This document shows, in pieces, positions 35,501 to 49,500 of a stretch of DNA of 64,000 nucleotides. Positions within the stretch are counted from its first letter, which is position 1. Every line of letters begins with the position of its first letter. The DNA comes from Pseudoscleropodium purum (Eukaryota > Streptophyta > Bryopsida > Hypnales > Brachytheciaceae). Below the pieces are notes generated by a model. The model saw only the letters and a program-made list of their open reading frames with translations. It was not told the origin of the DNA and ran no database searches. The stretch lies in NCBI GenBank assembly GCA_963969395.1, contig OZ017801.1:11289611-11353610 (forward strand). The letters are read 5' to 3'. The position numbers and the translations under genes are program-made.

Positions 35501-36913
35501 GGTCTTGGGATTCATTTTTGTTCATTGGCTATCCTTTGGGAAGTCAATGTTTACAATACCACGGATTATACTTTGTATGGATGTCTGTCGACTCCATGGG
35601 GATGTGAAACTATCCATTATTTCATCTTTTTGATGAAGAATTCTTACTGCATTTAGTAAGAATCAAATTAGACTGTTTCTTGTCTAAGATGCCAACTATT
35701 AAAAGTTTAGTTTAGTTCTAGTAAACTCAGTGTTCGTTGAGTTTTTGACTCGATATAAATATGAGATTTCCATAGTTTCAAGGGCTTGAAGAATGTTTTG
35801 TTTTTTCATTTCTAATCCGATGTTATTTGCTGTTGCAGTGGACAACCCAAGCCTGATCAAGCAAATGTTTTGGCGCATGCACAACAGCAAATTGCCATGC
35901 AGGTAACTTTCAAATGTTTTGGAAAGGGTTGGGAAGATGCTCTAGGGCTGTTTTGTGGATTCGTTAACTCTTCTTGTTCCCGTTAATGACATCAAAATCA
36001 GTCTAGTACCTCTGGCATGCTATCATTTTTTCATGTTTCTGTTCTCACGAACCCATGAATGTGCAGAAACTTGCATTACAAGCTAGTGGCGCCAATGCAG
36101 TGGCCCTAGGAGGCATGTCAATGTTCCCAATGATGACTGGGATGGGAAATGGCCTTGCATTAGAAAATCCTACCAAGGTTGTAGCGTTGACTGAGGTAAT
36201 TTCGCTTTCTCGACCCTAAAAAAAGTCTTGAATATTATTTCTGTTTATGTCGCAGACTTATACAATGAGTGGGAAGAGTACATATCGTCTTCTTCTGGCA
36301 TGATCTGAAAGGATTATTAACCTTTTAGGATACTTATCGCTTGCAAATGTGTGAAGGTTGTAACACCCCGCCAGCTGGAAGATACTGAAGAGTACGAGGA
36401 AATCCTGGAAGACATGAAGACTGAATGCGGGAAGTATGGTATGTGTCCAGGGAGCACTCTAGTAGCAACTTGTCGCAGTTGAATTCAGGTTCGTTTGTGA
36501 TTTTTTGGAGACAGGTCTGGATGTCGGAGCATTTGATTTACTTGTATTGTTGTCGCAGGGAACTTGGTGAATGTTGTCATTCCAAGACCCAGAGGTGGTG
36601 AAGATGTTCCTGGATTGGGCAAGGTCTGAAACAAATTCTTAACTCCTATTTAAAGTTCATGAATTTCATTATCTAGAGCTACGATTTTACCTTTTTTCAA
36701 CTCAATGTCACAGATAAGTCTGGTCTTCTGGTACCAGGTAGTGCTTTCTTTTAACAGTTGATTCTCTCTTCTCAGGTTTTTCTTGAGTATTCGGATATTG
36801 CTGGTGCCGCAAAAGCGAAGGCTTCACTTCATGGGCGGAGATTCGATGAAAACTTGGTAGTTGCTGTGTACTATCCGGAGGACAAGTTCGAAGCGGGGGA
36901 TTACGGAGGTTAA
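29554..36913 (+). CDS. U2AF65: U2AF large subunit (splicing factor U2AF65)
   Basis: Binds the polypyrimidine tract and recruits U2 snRNP in the nucleus. Exons: 29554-29679, 30904-31088, 31330-31458, 31651-31715, 31966-32036, 32182-32226, 32569-32628, 32825-32885, 33752-33864, 34326-34441, 34748-34849, 34946-35021, one of 35238-35329 or 35391-35479, 35839-35902, 36067-36195, 36357-36438, 36559-36623 and 36776-36913. All phases agree, giving about 572 aa, close to the Arabidopsis protein as remembered. Order: Arg/Asp-Arg-Gly region, RS repeats, TSGFDMAPP linker, Pro/Met-rich stretch, RRM1 (RVYVGGLPP about 213; KKFAFVEM), RRM2 (RIFVGGLPYY about 335; KGYGFCVY), and a C-terminal UHM with its R-x-F motif (RRF about 548-550). 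It ends PEDKFEAGDYGG, like plant orthologues. The two alternative exons are annotated separately. Confidence 0.95.
35238..35329 (+). other. U2AF65: U2AF65 alternative exon 13a (RRM2 C-terminal part)
   Basis: 92 nt, entering in phase 0 and leaving in phase 2, with a good acceptor (TCTGCAG) and a GTAGAG donor. It encodes 30 residues beginning DPSVTTDVAIAALNG, the end of RRM2 after KGYGFCVYQ. It is one codon longer (doubled ACT) than exon 13b and than the Arabidopsis segment as I remember it. Using it together with 13b would shift the frame. Confidence 0.85.
35391..35479 (+). other. U2AF65: U2AF65 alternative exon 13b (duplicate of 13a)
   Basis: 89 nt, also entering in phase 0 and leaving in phase 2, so it can replace 13a exactly. 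It encodes 29 residues beginning DPSVVDIACATLNG, closer to Arabidopsis in length and sequence. The acceptor (TTTCGCAG) is good; the donor (GTTGGC) is weaker. Only 61 nt (35330-35390) separate it from 13a, a very short intron for plants. Confidence 0.85.
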
Positions 36914-39900
36914 TAAAGCTTGCGTGGTGACATTCTGGTCTCTTCTGAAGGGATCCTGCATTGTGGGGGACATTGTAAGTTGCTTTTAGAAATGCCACTT
37001 TAGGGTTTATATCTCTGGGATAGTTTTGCTCGCTGCAGTGATTCTGTATGCTCAGATATGTGACTTTTACTCGGCGTTTTCAGAAACCTACATTAGTCAA
37101 TGCCACGTTTTGACGGATTTGTATGTTGTTTGGTGTTTTGTGGTATTTTGTTTTGCAGTGAATCTTGCTGTAGTGAACTTTCTATAAAGTGCTACCAAGG
37201 GTCCTTGATCGTGTAGTTTAGTTTTGTCTGAGGTTTGTCTGCTTATGGAGCACATCCTCTACAGTTTAATTTGTAGACCAGCTGTTTCAAATTGTAATGA
37301 GAAAGAAAAGCCAAAAACTGTCTCACTTTTGCTTTTTGGAATATGTCACTACATAGTGCTATCGATTTAGTCTTAAGGTGATATGATGTGGTTCCCAATT
37401 CTCACCATTATTTTAATGGATGCATCGATACTGGTGGAGTACGTTATTGAAAATTGACATTTGAATATTGTTATGTGAAGTTACTTTTTATTTCCAGAAA
37501 TGTCACCTAAGGGACCAGAACAAAGATCTCTTTGTATTAACCAGGCCTTTGATCATGTAAAGTGACAAGTATCCATTCCTGACACTGTATTCTAAACCAT
37601 TAAAAAATATGTGGACTCCAAAATATAGAGTTCACATACATGAATGCGAAAAACGGTTTGGGGCCATCATGTTTTTGAACTTCATAAATTCATAGACACT
37701 CAAAACATTATTAATTTCTTTTTGAAAATTCATGATTATCAATGGCCATTGTGTTAAAAACATTTTCACCTGATGCCATTCCACCTAGAAGTATGGAATT
37801 GTTTGAAGTGACGTTTTCCTAATATACTTTAATTTGTCTCATAGGAAATTAAATCTTCAAGTTTCCTACATAGAAGTTGAGAAGATTAGAAAAGTGAATG
37901 GTACTCTATTCATGGTAATTTTGTTCATGTATCACTTTTTGTTGCTTTAAGGTTTCAAGTATTTTGATTCTTATTGAATCTATGATATGTTGTAAAGGCC
38001 TACAATATATTGCTTTCAGAAATTTATAACATATTCTTCTAGTAGTAGAAAATTCATATTTTCCTTGCAACATCCTTCACTACAATTCGCTAATTTGTTT
38101 GAACAAAACTTTCACTATGCAACCTCTCAAGGGACACAAGAACTCTTATATTGTTGCTTTTGAAGAATACATTACCATATTGAACCTTAAATATACCCGT
38201 CATTGTATCCTCCAATTTATTAGTTTTATGTGAATGAAATTATTGTTTTTATTTTTCAAAGATAAAATCATATAAATCAAAAAAAATTTAGACAATTGGA
38301 AATTATCTTGATTTTTTGATGAAAACTAAAGAAAATTCATATCAAATTGAAAATATGGTTTAAAAATTTGAAAATTTGACCACATAAATTTTATAAGATT
38401 TATTTCATTACACCATTGAGAATTGAAATTCCTATGTAGTCACTCTATCTTTTGACTCTATGTGGATATAGATCATACTTGGAATTTCAAGATAATATCA
38501 TATCTAGTGCCAAATATTTAATTATAGTTGACAATGTGATTCTACAAATGACTAAATATAATAAGGATTCATTTTCTTTCCTAAGCAATTTTTTTTAAAA
38601 GAATATTACAAAAATTTACCATCTACTTTAAAAAAATTTGGGGCCAATCTTAACTACATATGGTATATTGATTTTTGATCCTCCACTTTAAGAGCATTCT
38701 ACGGATTTTTTATTTGAAGTTATATATTGCAAAATCCCAATTTTTTATAAACAAGGTTTGGTTAATTCTTTTAATTACCAATACAATCTAACAAAAATAA
38801 TTCTTGTTTAATAATCATAACCATGCTTAATTGTTATTAATGACAATTATAATGCATATGTCTTACAAATCAAACATATGGCATGAATTTTCAAACAATG
38901 TTTCTACTATTATGATTTATTTGCTATATAATAATGAATATGATACAAATCTTTCAAAGCTACATTTTTATAAAGTAAATAAATTAGTATAGGATGAAAT
39001 ATTATTGTATAGTACCAATCTTTGAAAATATGAAATTTTGTAAATGACACTAAGGTCTCTTTTACAATAAAGACTAGAAGGCATGAGAATAAATTTTCAA
39101 TCCATGAGAACCAAGAAGACCAAGAATATCACTTTACATTAAAAAAAAATTAGTCTAAGGGAGGGAATGATGTGAACAACACTCTTATCCATTGTAGAAA
39201 AAATATAGAGAATATTTGATTCCCCAAAATTAAAGGCAAGCCAATCTAGAGAGTTGGGTTGACTACAATTTTAGTAGATCAAATAGGTCAAAGGGCTCAC
39301 ATTAAGAATTGCCCTAGTTTAGTAAATGTACCAAAAACTTTAGATTCAATATTATTGTATCCACTTTTCACTTGCAACTACTTCCCAAAGTAAACTCCTT
39401 TCAAAGACAAGTCCTCGACCTTGAAAGATTTTCTCTACTACTTATGGCCTTGAAGCAATGCAAGGAGTTCTTGCCTCTATACAGTGCATAGTGACACTTT
39501 GCAATCACTATGCACTAAAAGACCCCAAAAAATCATCAATTTAAAAATAAAAAAATTCCCCTCCCCCCACCCCCATCCCTTTGTAATTTGTAGGTGGCGG
39601 GGGACTCACAATTGATATGGGATATATATCCCGTAATCGTATCCTTGTACATATATTGTATTGTATATTCATATTTGTTTACATTATTGTGTGTACTTTT
39701 ATACCCTATTTGTATTTGTATTTTGTATTAAATTAGATCAACGGTGATCAAGAAGGGGGGAATTTTATTTATTTTTAAATCAATGGCTCAGGATTTTTGT
39801 TGAAATACAAGGGGTGTTAATCAATTGGAAACCAAGTTGTTTGCTTCTATCCACTCCTTTTCAGTAGATAGTGGCCTCGTAGTCTAATCCCCATTCCATC

Positions 39901-42900
39901 CAAGAATATTACAAATTAAGGCACACTCTATTTTCCTTAATTTAATTGCTTATGAGACATACTATTTATATAAATTACATTGAATGTGAGACAAGTGTGT
40001 TATAGGCAATGACAATGGCAAGTGTAATGTACCTATGACCTTTATTTATTCACTTTGGTTTTGGCACATTGATGAAATGGTGATGAGTTCAAATCCAAAA
40101 GAAGGCAAGCTAAGGTGCATACTACTATATAGTCTACCCAATTGTACGTGGTATGGGATCAAATAATCTTATTGGCTTATGGAAACTTGAAAATTTCTTG
40201 GGAGAAGGAAGATATTGGTTCCACATATGGTCTTTTGGCAAGTGTGTTGAAAATTCCAAAATATCATTGAAGAGACGGTCATGTTACCCTCTTAAAGGAC
40301 TAATTCCATTGCCATATCGTCAAACATTATTTTTGAGCCCATTTGAGCTTTATAAATTATATTTGACTTTCAATGTAACATTTTTGGAGTTACATAAAAT
40401 TATGTATACTCTATCAATCTGAAAAACCTCTATTAGTTTTGTAATGAATTATTATTGTTATAATTTTTGAATTAATAAATTAAATTAAATTGGTAACAAT
40501 AATTGAATCTATTCCATTAATTTGAAAAAATTTCAAGAGGCAAATGTAGCCATGAAGGATATTCTTAAAAAATTTAAAGTAATTTTTCTTTTCTTACATT
40601 CAAGAAACTCTTAGAGTTGACCTTCAAGGATTAAAGCTCCACCATGAAGCTAAAATTTGCCATTAATATATAATTAATTGATAATTTTCTTAAATTATCA
40701 TCTGTGAATAAACACTTTTCTCTGGATGTTGATTATATTAGAATTTGTAGTAGAATTCAAAATATAGTGATTTTTTAATGTGTATATATAAAATTCTATC
40801 AATTAGAATATGTATTCAACAAATTAAGAACTTTGACCAAAAGTTAATGTTAGAGTAGGAGACAATGCTTTGAGATTTAAACTTGAAAATAATTTTTAAA
40901 TGAAAAATAATGCAATGAAAAACATACAATATTGTGTGATTTTAATATTTACACATTGAGCTTCCAATTGTAATAACTCATTGAATTTTAGGATTTTTTC
41001 AAAGTTTTGAGATGGATTACAAAGAAAACTTATTAAACTTCATTTTCTAAATTGAAATCAAAATCAAGAATGAACACTTTGAATGTTAGAATTCAAGTTG
41101 ACTAAGGTACATCCACTTTGGAGATGCAAGACATTTAGGAATGATACAATAGCATGGTCTAAAAGTCTTCAATCTATGACTTGCTAGAGATCATTGAAGA
41201 AATGAAGAATGCACCTATTGGTTAAAGATTAGATCAATTTTGAGTGACTATTATGATCATATGCCAATATCCTTCTAAGGATAACCTCAAAGTGACATTC
41301 AATTTTGGGGGGTTCAAAAACACCATTGCTTTTGAAGCTTTATGGATCTAACTGTCTTCAACTTATACAATTTCAATCATACAATCTTGAGGTGTATATG
41401 CTATAGATGATATGTACAAAATTTTTGAAGTCATTTAGGTGCATTGATTATAAGATCATAATGTTTTAGTGTCTAAAATGAATGCTAAAATTTTCTCATA
41501 AACACATTTGGAGGTGAAATTTGATTTCTAAACCTACTCAAATGGAAAAACTTTACACTAATAAATGATTCAAAATTAGTATACAAGAACATTGGTGAAA
41601 AAAAAATTCATTCAATTGACTCATTGTGTCTACCAAATGGCTTTGAAATGTCAAAAATCATCAAGAAAAATTGCAAAAAACACATCTAAAACTGAACCTC
41701 CTCCTACTAGAATGCTTCTCAGTCACTCACTAATTCTTGGATTAACATTAAATTTTATCCACACAAACTAGACTAGTATATGCAACTTTTAGAAAAAGAA
41801 TTATTGAAAATGGACTTTATATGAAGAAGAAAGAAGCTGCCAAGTTTAGTGTGCTCCAATAATGGCAAGATTTTGAACTTTGAACTGCTCCCACACATTC
41901 AAAACAACTGGAACTGATATGAAAACTTTACCATAATAACTAGACTTCAAGACAAGAAAAAAATCCAATAAATTTTTATTGAAAATAAGCAATGGATGAA
42001 GGAGATACAAGGCCGCAAAGTTGCAGCCCTAAAATGCAATTTGGTGAAGTCAAATTGAAGTTGTGAACTTTGATTGGCTTCCAAAGAATCAATACATCTT
42101 GAATTGATTTGAAATTTTACTACACAAACTAAAAAGGAAAATGCAATTTTTCCAATAAATTTTATTGAATTTGGACCTTGGACGCAGAAGTTACAACACT
42201 TTGAACTAGACTTGAAATTGTGTAAGGACACTTTCTGTCCTCTTTGACACTGGGATTAACCTTTAAGGTCTTAGGAGCCCTATTTGGATTGCAACATGGT
42301 ATTTTTTGTGTATTATATTTGACTTTCAAGGAGCATAAATTGACATATACATCTGTTTCAAAAGTTTGTATTCATATTGAGCCAGATTTAATAATACATA
42401 GTACTTCCAATTTACCTCATTAGTGTACATTAAATGTTTGAGAAGTTGCAAAATGGCTGCATATTCTACACATATATTGCCATATTTGAACATGATAAGA
42501 ATTAGATATAGAAATGACTTCCAAATGTAAAATGTTAGTTATGTTGTTGAATTTTCAAAGCAATTGGGGATGTCTTCCCATATTTTAATACATACTTCAT
42601 ATTCTAATAGTAAAATACAAAACCAAATGTACACACACATCTAACCTTTAAGGATTAAAGACATGAACCTTGATATTTACCACCACCACCACCCCAAAAA
42701 ACTACCCTATATATAGGCTTCAACAATGTTTGAGATATTTTTAAGTTTTACTAGCTATTTTCCTACAATCCCCATATTGAACCAATTTTTCAAGTACCAA
42801 ATCCAATTATTTTCTCTAATTTCTTACTCTATTCAAAAAAATATACATATATATATGTTTTCACCATTTTTTTTTTTCCAACTTTTTCAAATTTCAAATG
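36914..42900. other. U2AF65 3' UTR, then AT-rich gap
   Basis: The 3' UTR of U2AF65 probably runs to about 37300. The rest is AT-rich with no supported gene. A satellite-like array lies at 41740-42240. Two short stretches (about 40350-40400 and 42300-42400) share a TTATATTTGACTTTCAA-like block, suggesting another old repeat. A B-box-like GAGTTCAAATCC lies near 40084, without a convincing tRNA structure. The 89-codon frame at 40153-40422 is not recognisable. Confidence 0.55.
41740..42240. repeat. Degenerate tandem array, period about 175-185 bp
   Basis: Three diverged units each carry TTATTGAAAA or TTATTGAAT at 41801, 41977 and 42162 (spacing 176 and 185). Around this landmark are ACACAAACTAGA-like, AAAATGCAATTTTTCC-like and GAACTTTGAxTGGCT-like blocks. 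The period is in the range common for plant satellites, but with three units it is only a small array. Confidence 0.6.
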
Positions 42901-43524
42901 ATTATTTTCCCAATTCCACCGGCTGCAGCTTTGAACTCTAGACGTTGGTTTTCCCCGAACACAGGCGTCTTCAACTACCCCCAGTGCGAGTCTCCGGTCA
43001 AAGCTGCCAGATGTCGGTAACCTCATCCTTTGCCAATACCGTATTCTATTTTTGAAGCCCGACTGAGTAGGTGGCTAATCAATTCGTCATCTACTCCGTC
43101 ACCTCCCGAGCACTACAAGGGCGAAGAAGCAAGGCAAATGATTGCCAAAGGAATCTCTCCAAACTCACCACCCTCCCTGCAACAACACAACCTCGCACAT
43201 CCGAAGTCCCAAACAAACTCAACAACATCATCATCATCGTCGGCCTCATCACCATCTGACGAAACCCAACAAACCCAGCCAGGGATGGCGCATTGATAAG
43301 TAGGAACAATATCATACACTATTGTCCCTGGAGATGGTGTGGCGTGTACCAGGAGTCGATGGAAGGCGTGTAGAGAAGCAACTGAGCTTCAGTTAGAGTG
43401 AACAAGTGAATGATTGAATGCGCGAGTAACGTAGAGTGAGTAGAGTGTGTGAGTTTAGGAGGCTTGGTTTGGTTTTGATTGGAAGGAAGGGTTTTGCGTG
43501 TGAGAGAGAGAGAGAGAGAGAGAG
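42901..43524 (+). promoter_or_regulatory. Promoter and 5' UTR of the TTC39-like gene
   Basis: GC content jumps at about 42900. A (GA)n run of about 11 units (43502-43524) directly abuts the start codon in the 5' UTR. The 60-90 codon frames on both strands (Ser/Pro/Gln- or Met-rich) look like composition effects. No clear TATA box was found. Confidence 0.4.
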
Positions 43525-46500
43525 ATGGGAAGTATGGAGAAGGGCGATGAGCATGTGGCTTCGGTGGACGAGGCTTGCGAGGAAGCGGAAGAAGCCTTGA
43601 AGTAAGTTATTAGGGATTGATTGAAAAACAAGTTTTGGGATGATGCATCGTCGTCGTCGTCGTCTTGCAGTTTTGTTTGTTGTTTTGGGGTGTGTGTGTT
43701 CTTTTGGTGGTGGCGTTCATCTTGGGTTCTCCACCCAAGCTGGGGTCGTCTTGGGTTCTCCACCATGGGCGATGCGATGCTTTTCTTGTGGTTGATGATG
43801 GCGATGACCGTGCTTCTTTCTTGTGGAGTTTTGTGGAATTGGGAATTGGGTGATGGGATTTTCAAGTGGGTGGGTGGGTGTGCGTAAGAATGAAATGATG
43901 GTTGAGGTAGAGGATGCAATTTTTGACGATTATGTTGGGAGTGTGAGCTTTTATTGGGAGATTACTATAGTGCATTAGGGGTATGTGAGTCAAGATCAAA
44001 TACGATGATTTCTTAGGCAATCGTTGTAGACTACTTACTGTTGGAGGGATAGTAGTCAACCTCATTTGCATTCGAAGATTAGACGCTTAGCCAAAGCATG
44101 CGTACTCCCAATGTGCTAGTGCTGGTAGTACGTACACGAACGTCTTCTATTGTGTCAGAATTTGAGATTTTCAAGGAAGTAGCTCGATCCTGAACTCTTA
44201 TTTTTGGACATTAGTCTGAGTGCATCAATGGCAGGCTCATCAACGTTTACTGAGAATAAGAACTAGTGAAGAATGAAGTGCTTCAAGTATCATTTCTGGT
44301 CTACTTTCTATTTTTAGGTATTCTCATAAATTCAATTTCTATGAAGGAAATCGAGCAGAGTTTGTGGCATCAGCAGCTAGGCCATCCCACTCAGGGACTA
44401 AATCAATTTTATACAGAAAAGGGGTTCTCTTGAGGTTGATCTCATTGACCTCTGTTTTTTTAGTTACACTAGGATCCTGTATGCTACCATTCTCCCCCAG
44501 TTCGTAAATTGAAGGTCGGACAACATAGGGTTAGTGGATCTCTTGCAAAATTGGAATAATTTCAAGCCATTTTGCCAGATATTTATTCTTAACACAACCC
44601 CTTTGTGCTGGTGGTATGGACTCTAATCCGTGTGGGGTGATTTGGAGCAGACTCTTTCTCCAGGGCAAGTTTGATGAAGCCGAGGCCTTCGTGGAGGAGA
44701 GAGTGAAAACAAGGGAACAGGACCCGGGTGTGGTGCCCATCTTCACCCACTGCCATGCAGTCATTCTGTTTGCAAAGGCTGGCATTACAGGCACGGAGGA
44801 GGACAGGAAGCAGGCCATGGAGATGCTGAAAGAAGCGGCTAGCAAGGCTGGGGAGCATATACCCAAACAAGGCTGGGTGGCTAGCATTGCCACCTGGGGA
44901 ATGGGCTACTTCACTTCTCCAAAGGTGCAGGAAGAAATTACTGAAATGGAACTTAGCTGGTAATTTGAACACTTCGTCACTTGGAAATTTTGTGATGTTT
45001 GCCTAGTTTTCAAGGAATGTGCTATATTTTAATTTGTGGATCTGAATTTCAAGGATGAGTTCTTTTGTGATCTACGAAAGTGATACTAGAAATGAGTTGT
45101 GCTTGTGTTTCAGCCGCATTATCGAAGCAGAGTCCACTTACTTGTCTGCCATCCTTTGCTTCTTTGAGGAGTCAATGGCTGCTTTCTTTAGGGTGAGTGT
45201 TTTTGCCCCATCGTTTAGGCCTTTGAAGCAGATACTCTGGTAGATGGTATCAAAATCGTTAGGGCCCTGATTGCGTCTCCTTTATTGACCCCTGTTACCA
45301 ACAGCAACTCGCGCAATAGGTTAAACTTGTTAGCAAGAGGAGTAAGCTTGACTTGGCTAAACGTCTCTAGTCACTGATCTTTGAATGGAAATAGGGTTGT
45401 CGACCTTCCCTTCAACAGTGGTCTACAACCTCCCACTGTGAATGGTTGCATAAGAAACTCATACATAGTGATATATTTTCTACTGCACTAAAGTGATCCC
45501 CAAAGTTACACTCCTATATCTTGGTTAAATGTTTTAAAAGTGACAATAATAGTATCCCCTACCTTATCGGATGCTTTTCAAGTTGTATTTCGAGATTTAT
45601 TTTTTGTTGATCAAACTTAGTGCCTTGCAGGCAGCCTTGCTGACACGAACCGCTATTGGGGGTTACAGACACTGCCATAGTATTCTTAAAAACCAGGTAT
45701 GCATTGCTGAACCATTCAATCCCACTTCTAGAGCATAATACCGGTGCTGCGTGAGGACTTGCTAGATTTTCTAAGCAGGATGTCCACAGCTTTGGTTAGT
45801 AACAATCCTTTTTGTGTTTGCCATAGCAAGCTGGAAGCAGAAGCAAGCACAATGTCGGAGCGGTGAAAATCGGCTTCGGTGGATTCAGCTTGGCTATCTC
45901 CTTGTTGCCTCCCCGACTGTTAAGACTTCTCTCTGTGCTGGGCTTTCCTTGTGACCGTACCGCTGGCTTAGACTCCATTGATCAAAGCCTCCAGGGTGGC
46001 GGTCTTCGAGCTCCAGTAGGTGGCGTGTATGCATCTAATCCTTGCCTGCGCATCTTATGGTTTAAACTATTCCAAAACTAGCAAATTCTAACTCTTCGCA
46101 AAGATTTTTCGACAACATGAACATTTCCATTGTTATTCTCTGAATTCTAAAGGGTTAAGCTCTATCCAAATAGTTACTAAAATTCACATCAACTTCGAAG
46201 TGCCCAAGCGAATAATAGAAAGTGCACTTTGGAAGCCGATAGTAGATTTTAGTAACTTCCTAAACATATAGCTATTTAAAAATATGACGGTTATGGCTTC
46301 TTTTTTCTGTTGCTACATTTTGTTACCTACCGGTGAACTTCATTAATGATTTGTTCCCACTCCTGTAGACATGGATGTAGCCATTTGGGTACATACGGTT
46401 TAACGCTCTTGACATTATGCATTAATTTGTCTTTATTGAATGATTTTCACTCATATGCAGTACATGCATAATCTTTGCAATGTTAAGAATGAAATGAGGT

Positions 46501-49500
46501 GGTCCTGTATGTAATCAAATTAAGCTTACTGAAGCATTCCAGACACTTGGTGAATGTGGAACGGGCAACATGCTGATAGCTTATGATTACTTGTTGAATT
46601 ATTTTGCATTCAGAATCCTCGTTTCCATTTGTAATTTGTTCGATTGTTCCTTTGTTCAGACTACTATTATCCTACCACGTGATCCTGCCGTCCTTTTTCT
46701 CCATTCCACAGGTGAGTTTTAAACTATGGTGTCGCACACTTTTATCCTTTATCCCCTACAGGACCAAGAAGTCCAAACTGTGCCTCAGGATTATTTTTAG
46801 TAGTTTTGAGTAGGTCACATAAAAACTCTTTTCTTTCCAATTGATTGATTGATTGATTGATAAACACATGCAATGTTCTTCACTGGTATTGGTGATATAA
46901 AGTTTGGCCTCATTTGAATGATATTTTTCGCAGTATGATCAATCAAATTGGCCATTTTTCGTCCAGGAATCCTTGGTTAAAAAGAGGGTCATGTTCTCAG
47001 ACGGCCAATAATGTGTCATCATCGTGACCTTGTATATTGCTTGGATGACACAGGAAAGGGAAGAACACATTGCAAGTGCTGAACGAGTTCTTGGCATCCT
47101 ACAGACTAACTTCCCCGACAGCTTTTTCCTCAGGTAGCTTGTTGACATCCTCAGCATTAATGCTCTATGTTTTACACATTCATCAACCGTCACAACATAA
47201 CACCCTCGATGCATGTTGATTGCAGCTTTTACAGGGGTCGTCTGCAAAGGCTTAAGCGGGATTTGACAGGGTCTTTCGATTGTTTTCTGAAACTGGAAGA
47301 GGTATGGTCTTGGATATAACGATGTGGTAGACCTTCATACTTGAATAGTTCAACATGACTGACATTTCTCAAGACAGGCCGCATCAATGATACTTCAACC
47401 CCTAATACCCAAAGTAGAAACACAAAGTCCGCTTTGGATGCTAATAGTCGATTATACTAACATTCCGAACATATTTGTAATGTTCAAATTTGTTGGATAT
47501 TATTTCTCCTTACTATTGGTACATTACCTTGAATCTCCCTGAATGATTTACTTCAACTACTGAAAATATGGAAGTGGCATTTAGGATTAAGTATGTCCTC
47601 TTTTTTGCAGGGACTCAAATTACCACCTGATTCGAAGTTTTTCAAGCTGCGACATGCATGGGTTTATGAACTAGGACTGAGTCACATGTTGCAATTAGAG
47701 GTAACATTAAACCCACTGTGAGCTAGTCACCTTTCTCTGTGATTACACAGAACATTTTTATTGTCTTAAAGCAGGTGTGACGAAATTTGACCTAAACTTC
47801 ATGTTTCATGTACGCAGTGGAAAGCTGCAGAAAAGTACTGGGAAGAGCTGGAAGAAGACAGTGTGTGGTCCAAGGCATTCTTTGCTTACTTGCATGTAGG
47901 CCCTTTTCAGATGAACTATTTTTTCGGTGCCTGCAATGAAATGAAGAGGGCTTCTACCTTCGTTTGCCACCTAAATTAACCCCTTAGTGCCCAAGCTCAA
48001 ATAGAAAGCTTAATTCGGAAGCCAATAGTTGTTTGCAGTAACATTCAAAGCATATTTCCATTCTTTAAACATCTAGAGTAGGGTATGATTTTTTCTTTCT
48101 TTGGGTACATTTAGTTACATTCCTTGCAGTTTCCTATATAATTTATTTTTTAAGTCGTATTGAGAGGGAAGCGACCACTTCTAGCCATTTGGGCATGTAG
48201 GGGTTAAGGAGTTCACGATCCATCTCTGGATTTTTGACAGACTTGACGTTGGTTCTGGCAACAGGGTGTGTGCCTTGCCATGTGTGGAGAATCCAAGGCG
48301 GCTGCTCTGAGGTTCTCTAAGGTGTGTATGAGATTTGCTAACCCTAAGAATACTGTCCTGTATTTTACGATCAGCCCTCCATAAGTGTTACGAGGCGGGC
48401 GCTGACGATACTGTAACACATATAGAGTACTAACATTTAACACTTATGAAAATTGATCTTGATGATATGTAACATTTACAAAAATAACATTTATAAGACT
48501 TCAAAAGTAAATATGTAGCGATTATAAAAATAAAGGATGAAAGTACAAAAAATATAAGTCATCATTCATCTAAGCTGGTTGAAAGAAAGAATTTATAGTA
48601 GTTTGATGAGATTCTACTACACACCAAGATTGTACTTGCTTTTGAAGTGCTTGGACATTCTTGGTGAATCACATGACGTCATTAGGTCTTTGCTCCAAAA
48701 ATTTCTTCAAAGTCTCAAGTGCACTCTCAGCATCTTTGAATCCCACAACTTTTTCCAATTTTATCCTAACTTTTTTCAACTTTATCACTTATCAAAGTCA
48801 TATCAATGAAGTAGGGAGATAAACAATTTATATGACTTAATACTTAACACTTGATAGTCCATACTTTACAGGAGCGCAAATTTCCATAACACATGAGATT
48901 TTAACACTTATGGAGGTAGCACTAATGAAGGGCTGACTGTATCTGCCTTTTTGTTATTCAACTCATTTGGAACACACTCTTTGTCATATTCACATTTGTT
49001 TCTGATATCAGGTTAAAGGACTCATGCGTGGAACAATCTCTGGCCGAGTGTTAGCTGAGGAGCAGTATGCCTTGAGGAAAGTAAGCGGTGCTAGTGCTGC
49101 TGCATTTGATTTCCATGCTTTTGTGTACTAAAAGCCTCTCTTTCGTTTTTGTCGACAATTTGTTACTTAATTGTTGTCTCAACTATTTTGATTTTGACAA
49201 ATCCTGTATTATCTTTTGCAAACAACGATTTTTAAGGCTGAGGTATATGTTGCAGGTGAAGGACCATGCGTTGGACACAGAGGAGGGAGTGAAAGGTTTG
49301 CAGGGACAAATTTGTGGAGTCGAGTTCCTCTATCTATGGAATTCTTTTCCTCAGGTAGGTATTCATCGAAATAGTCTTCGTTGATCATCTACAATGAGCT
49401 CAATAGATTTTCACCGTGCCCACGAATACATATCACTAATTAACCTCTATTGCCTAAACTTAAGATAGGAACTCCATTTTGGAAGCTAGTAGTCGATTAT

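Noticed and set aside
40060..40140. tRNA-like B-box GAGTTCAAATCC
   Set aside because: No matching A-box at the right spacing and no cloverleaf can be drawn.
43455..43919. 154-codon minus-strand open frame
   Set aside because: It is antisense to the TTC39 start and first intron; its Ser/His/Pro/Asp runs come from GA, CGT and TGG simple repeats.
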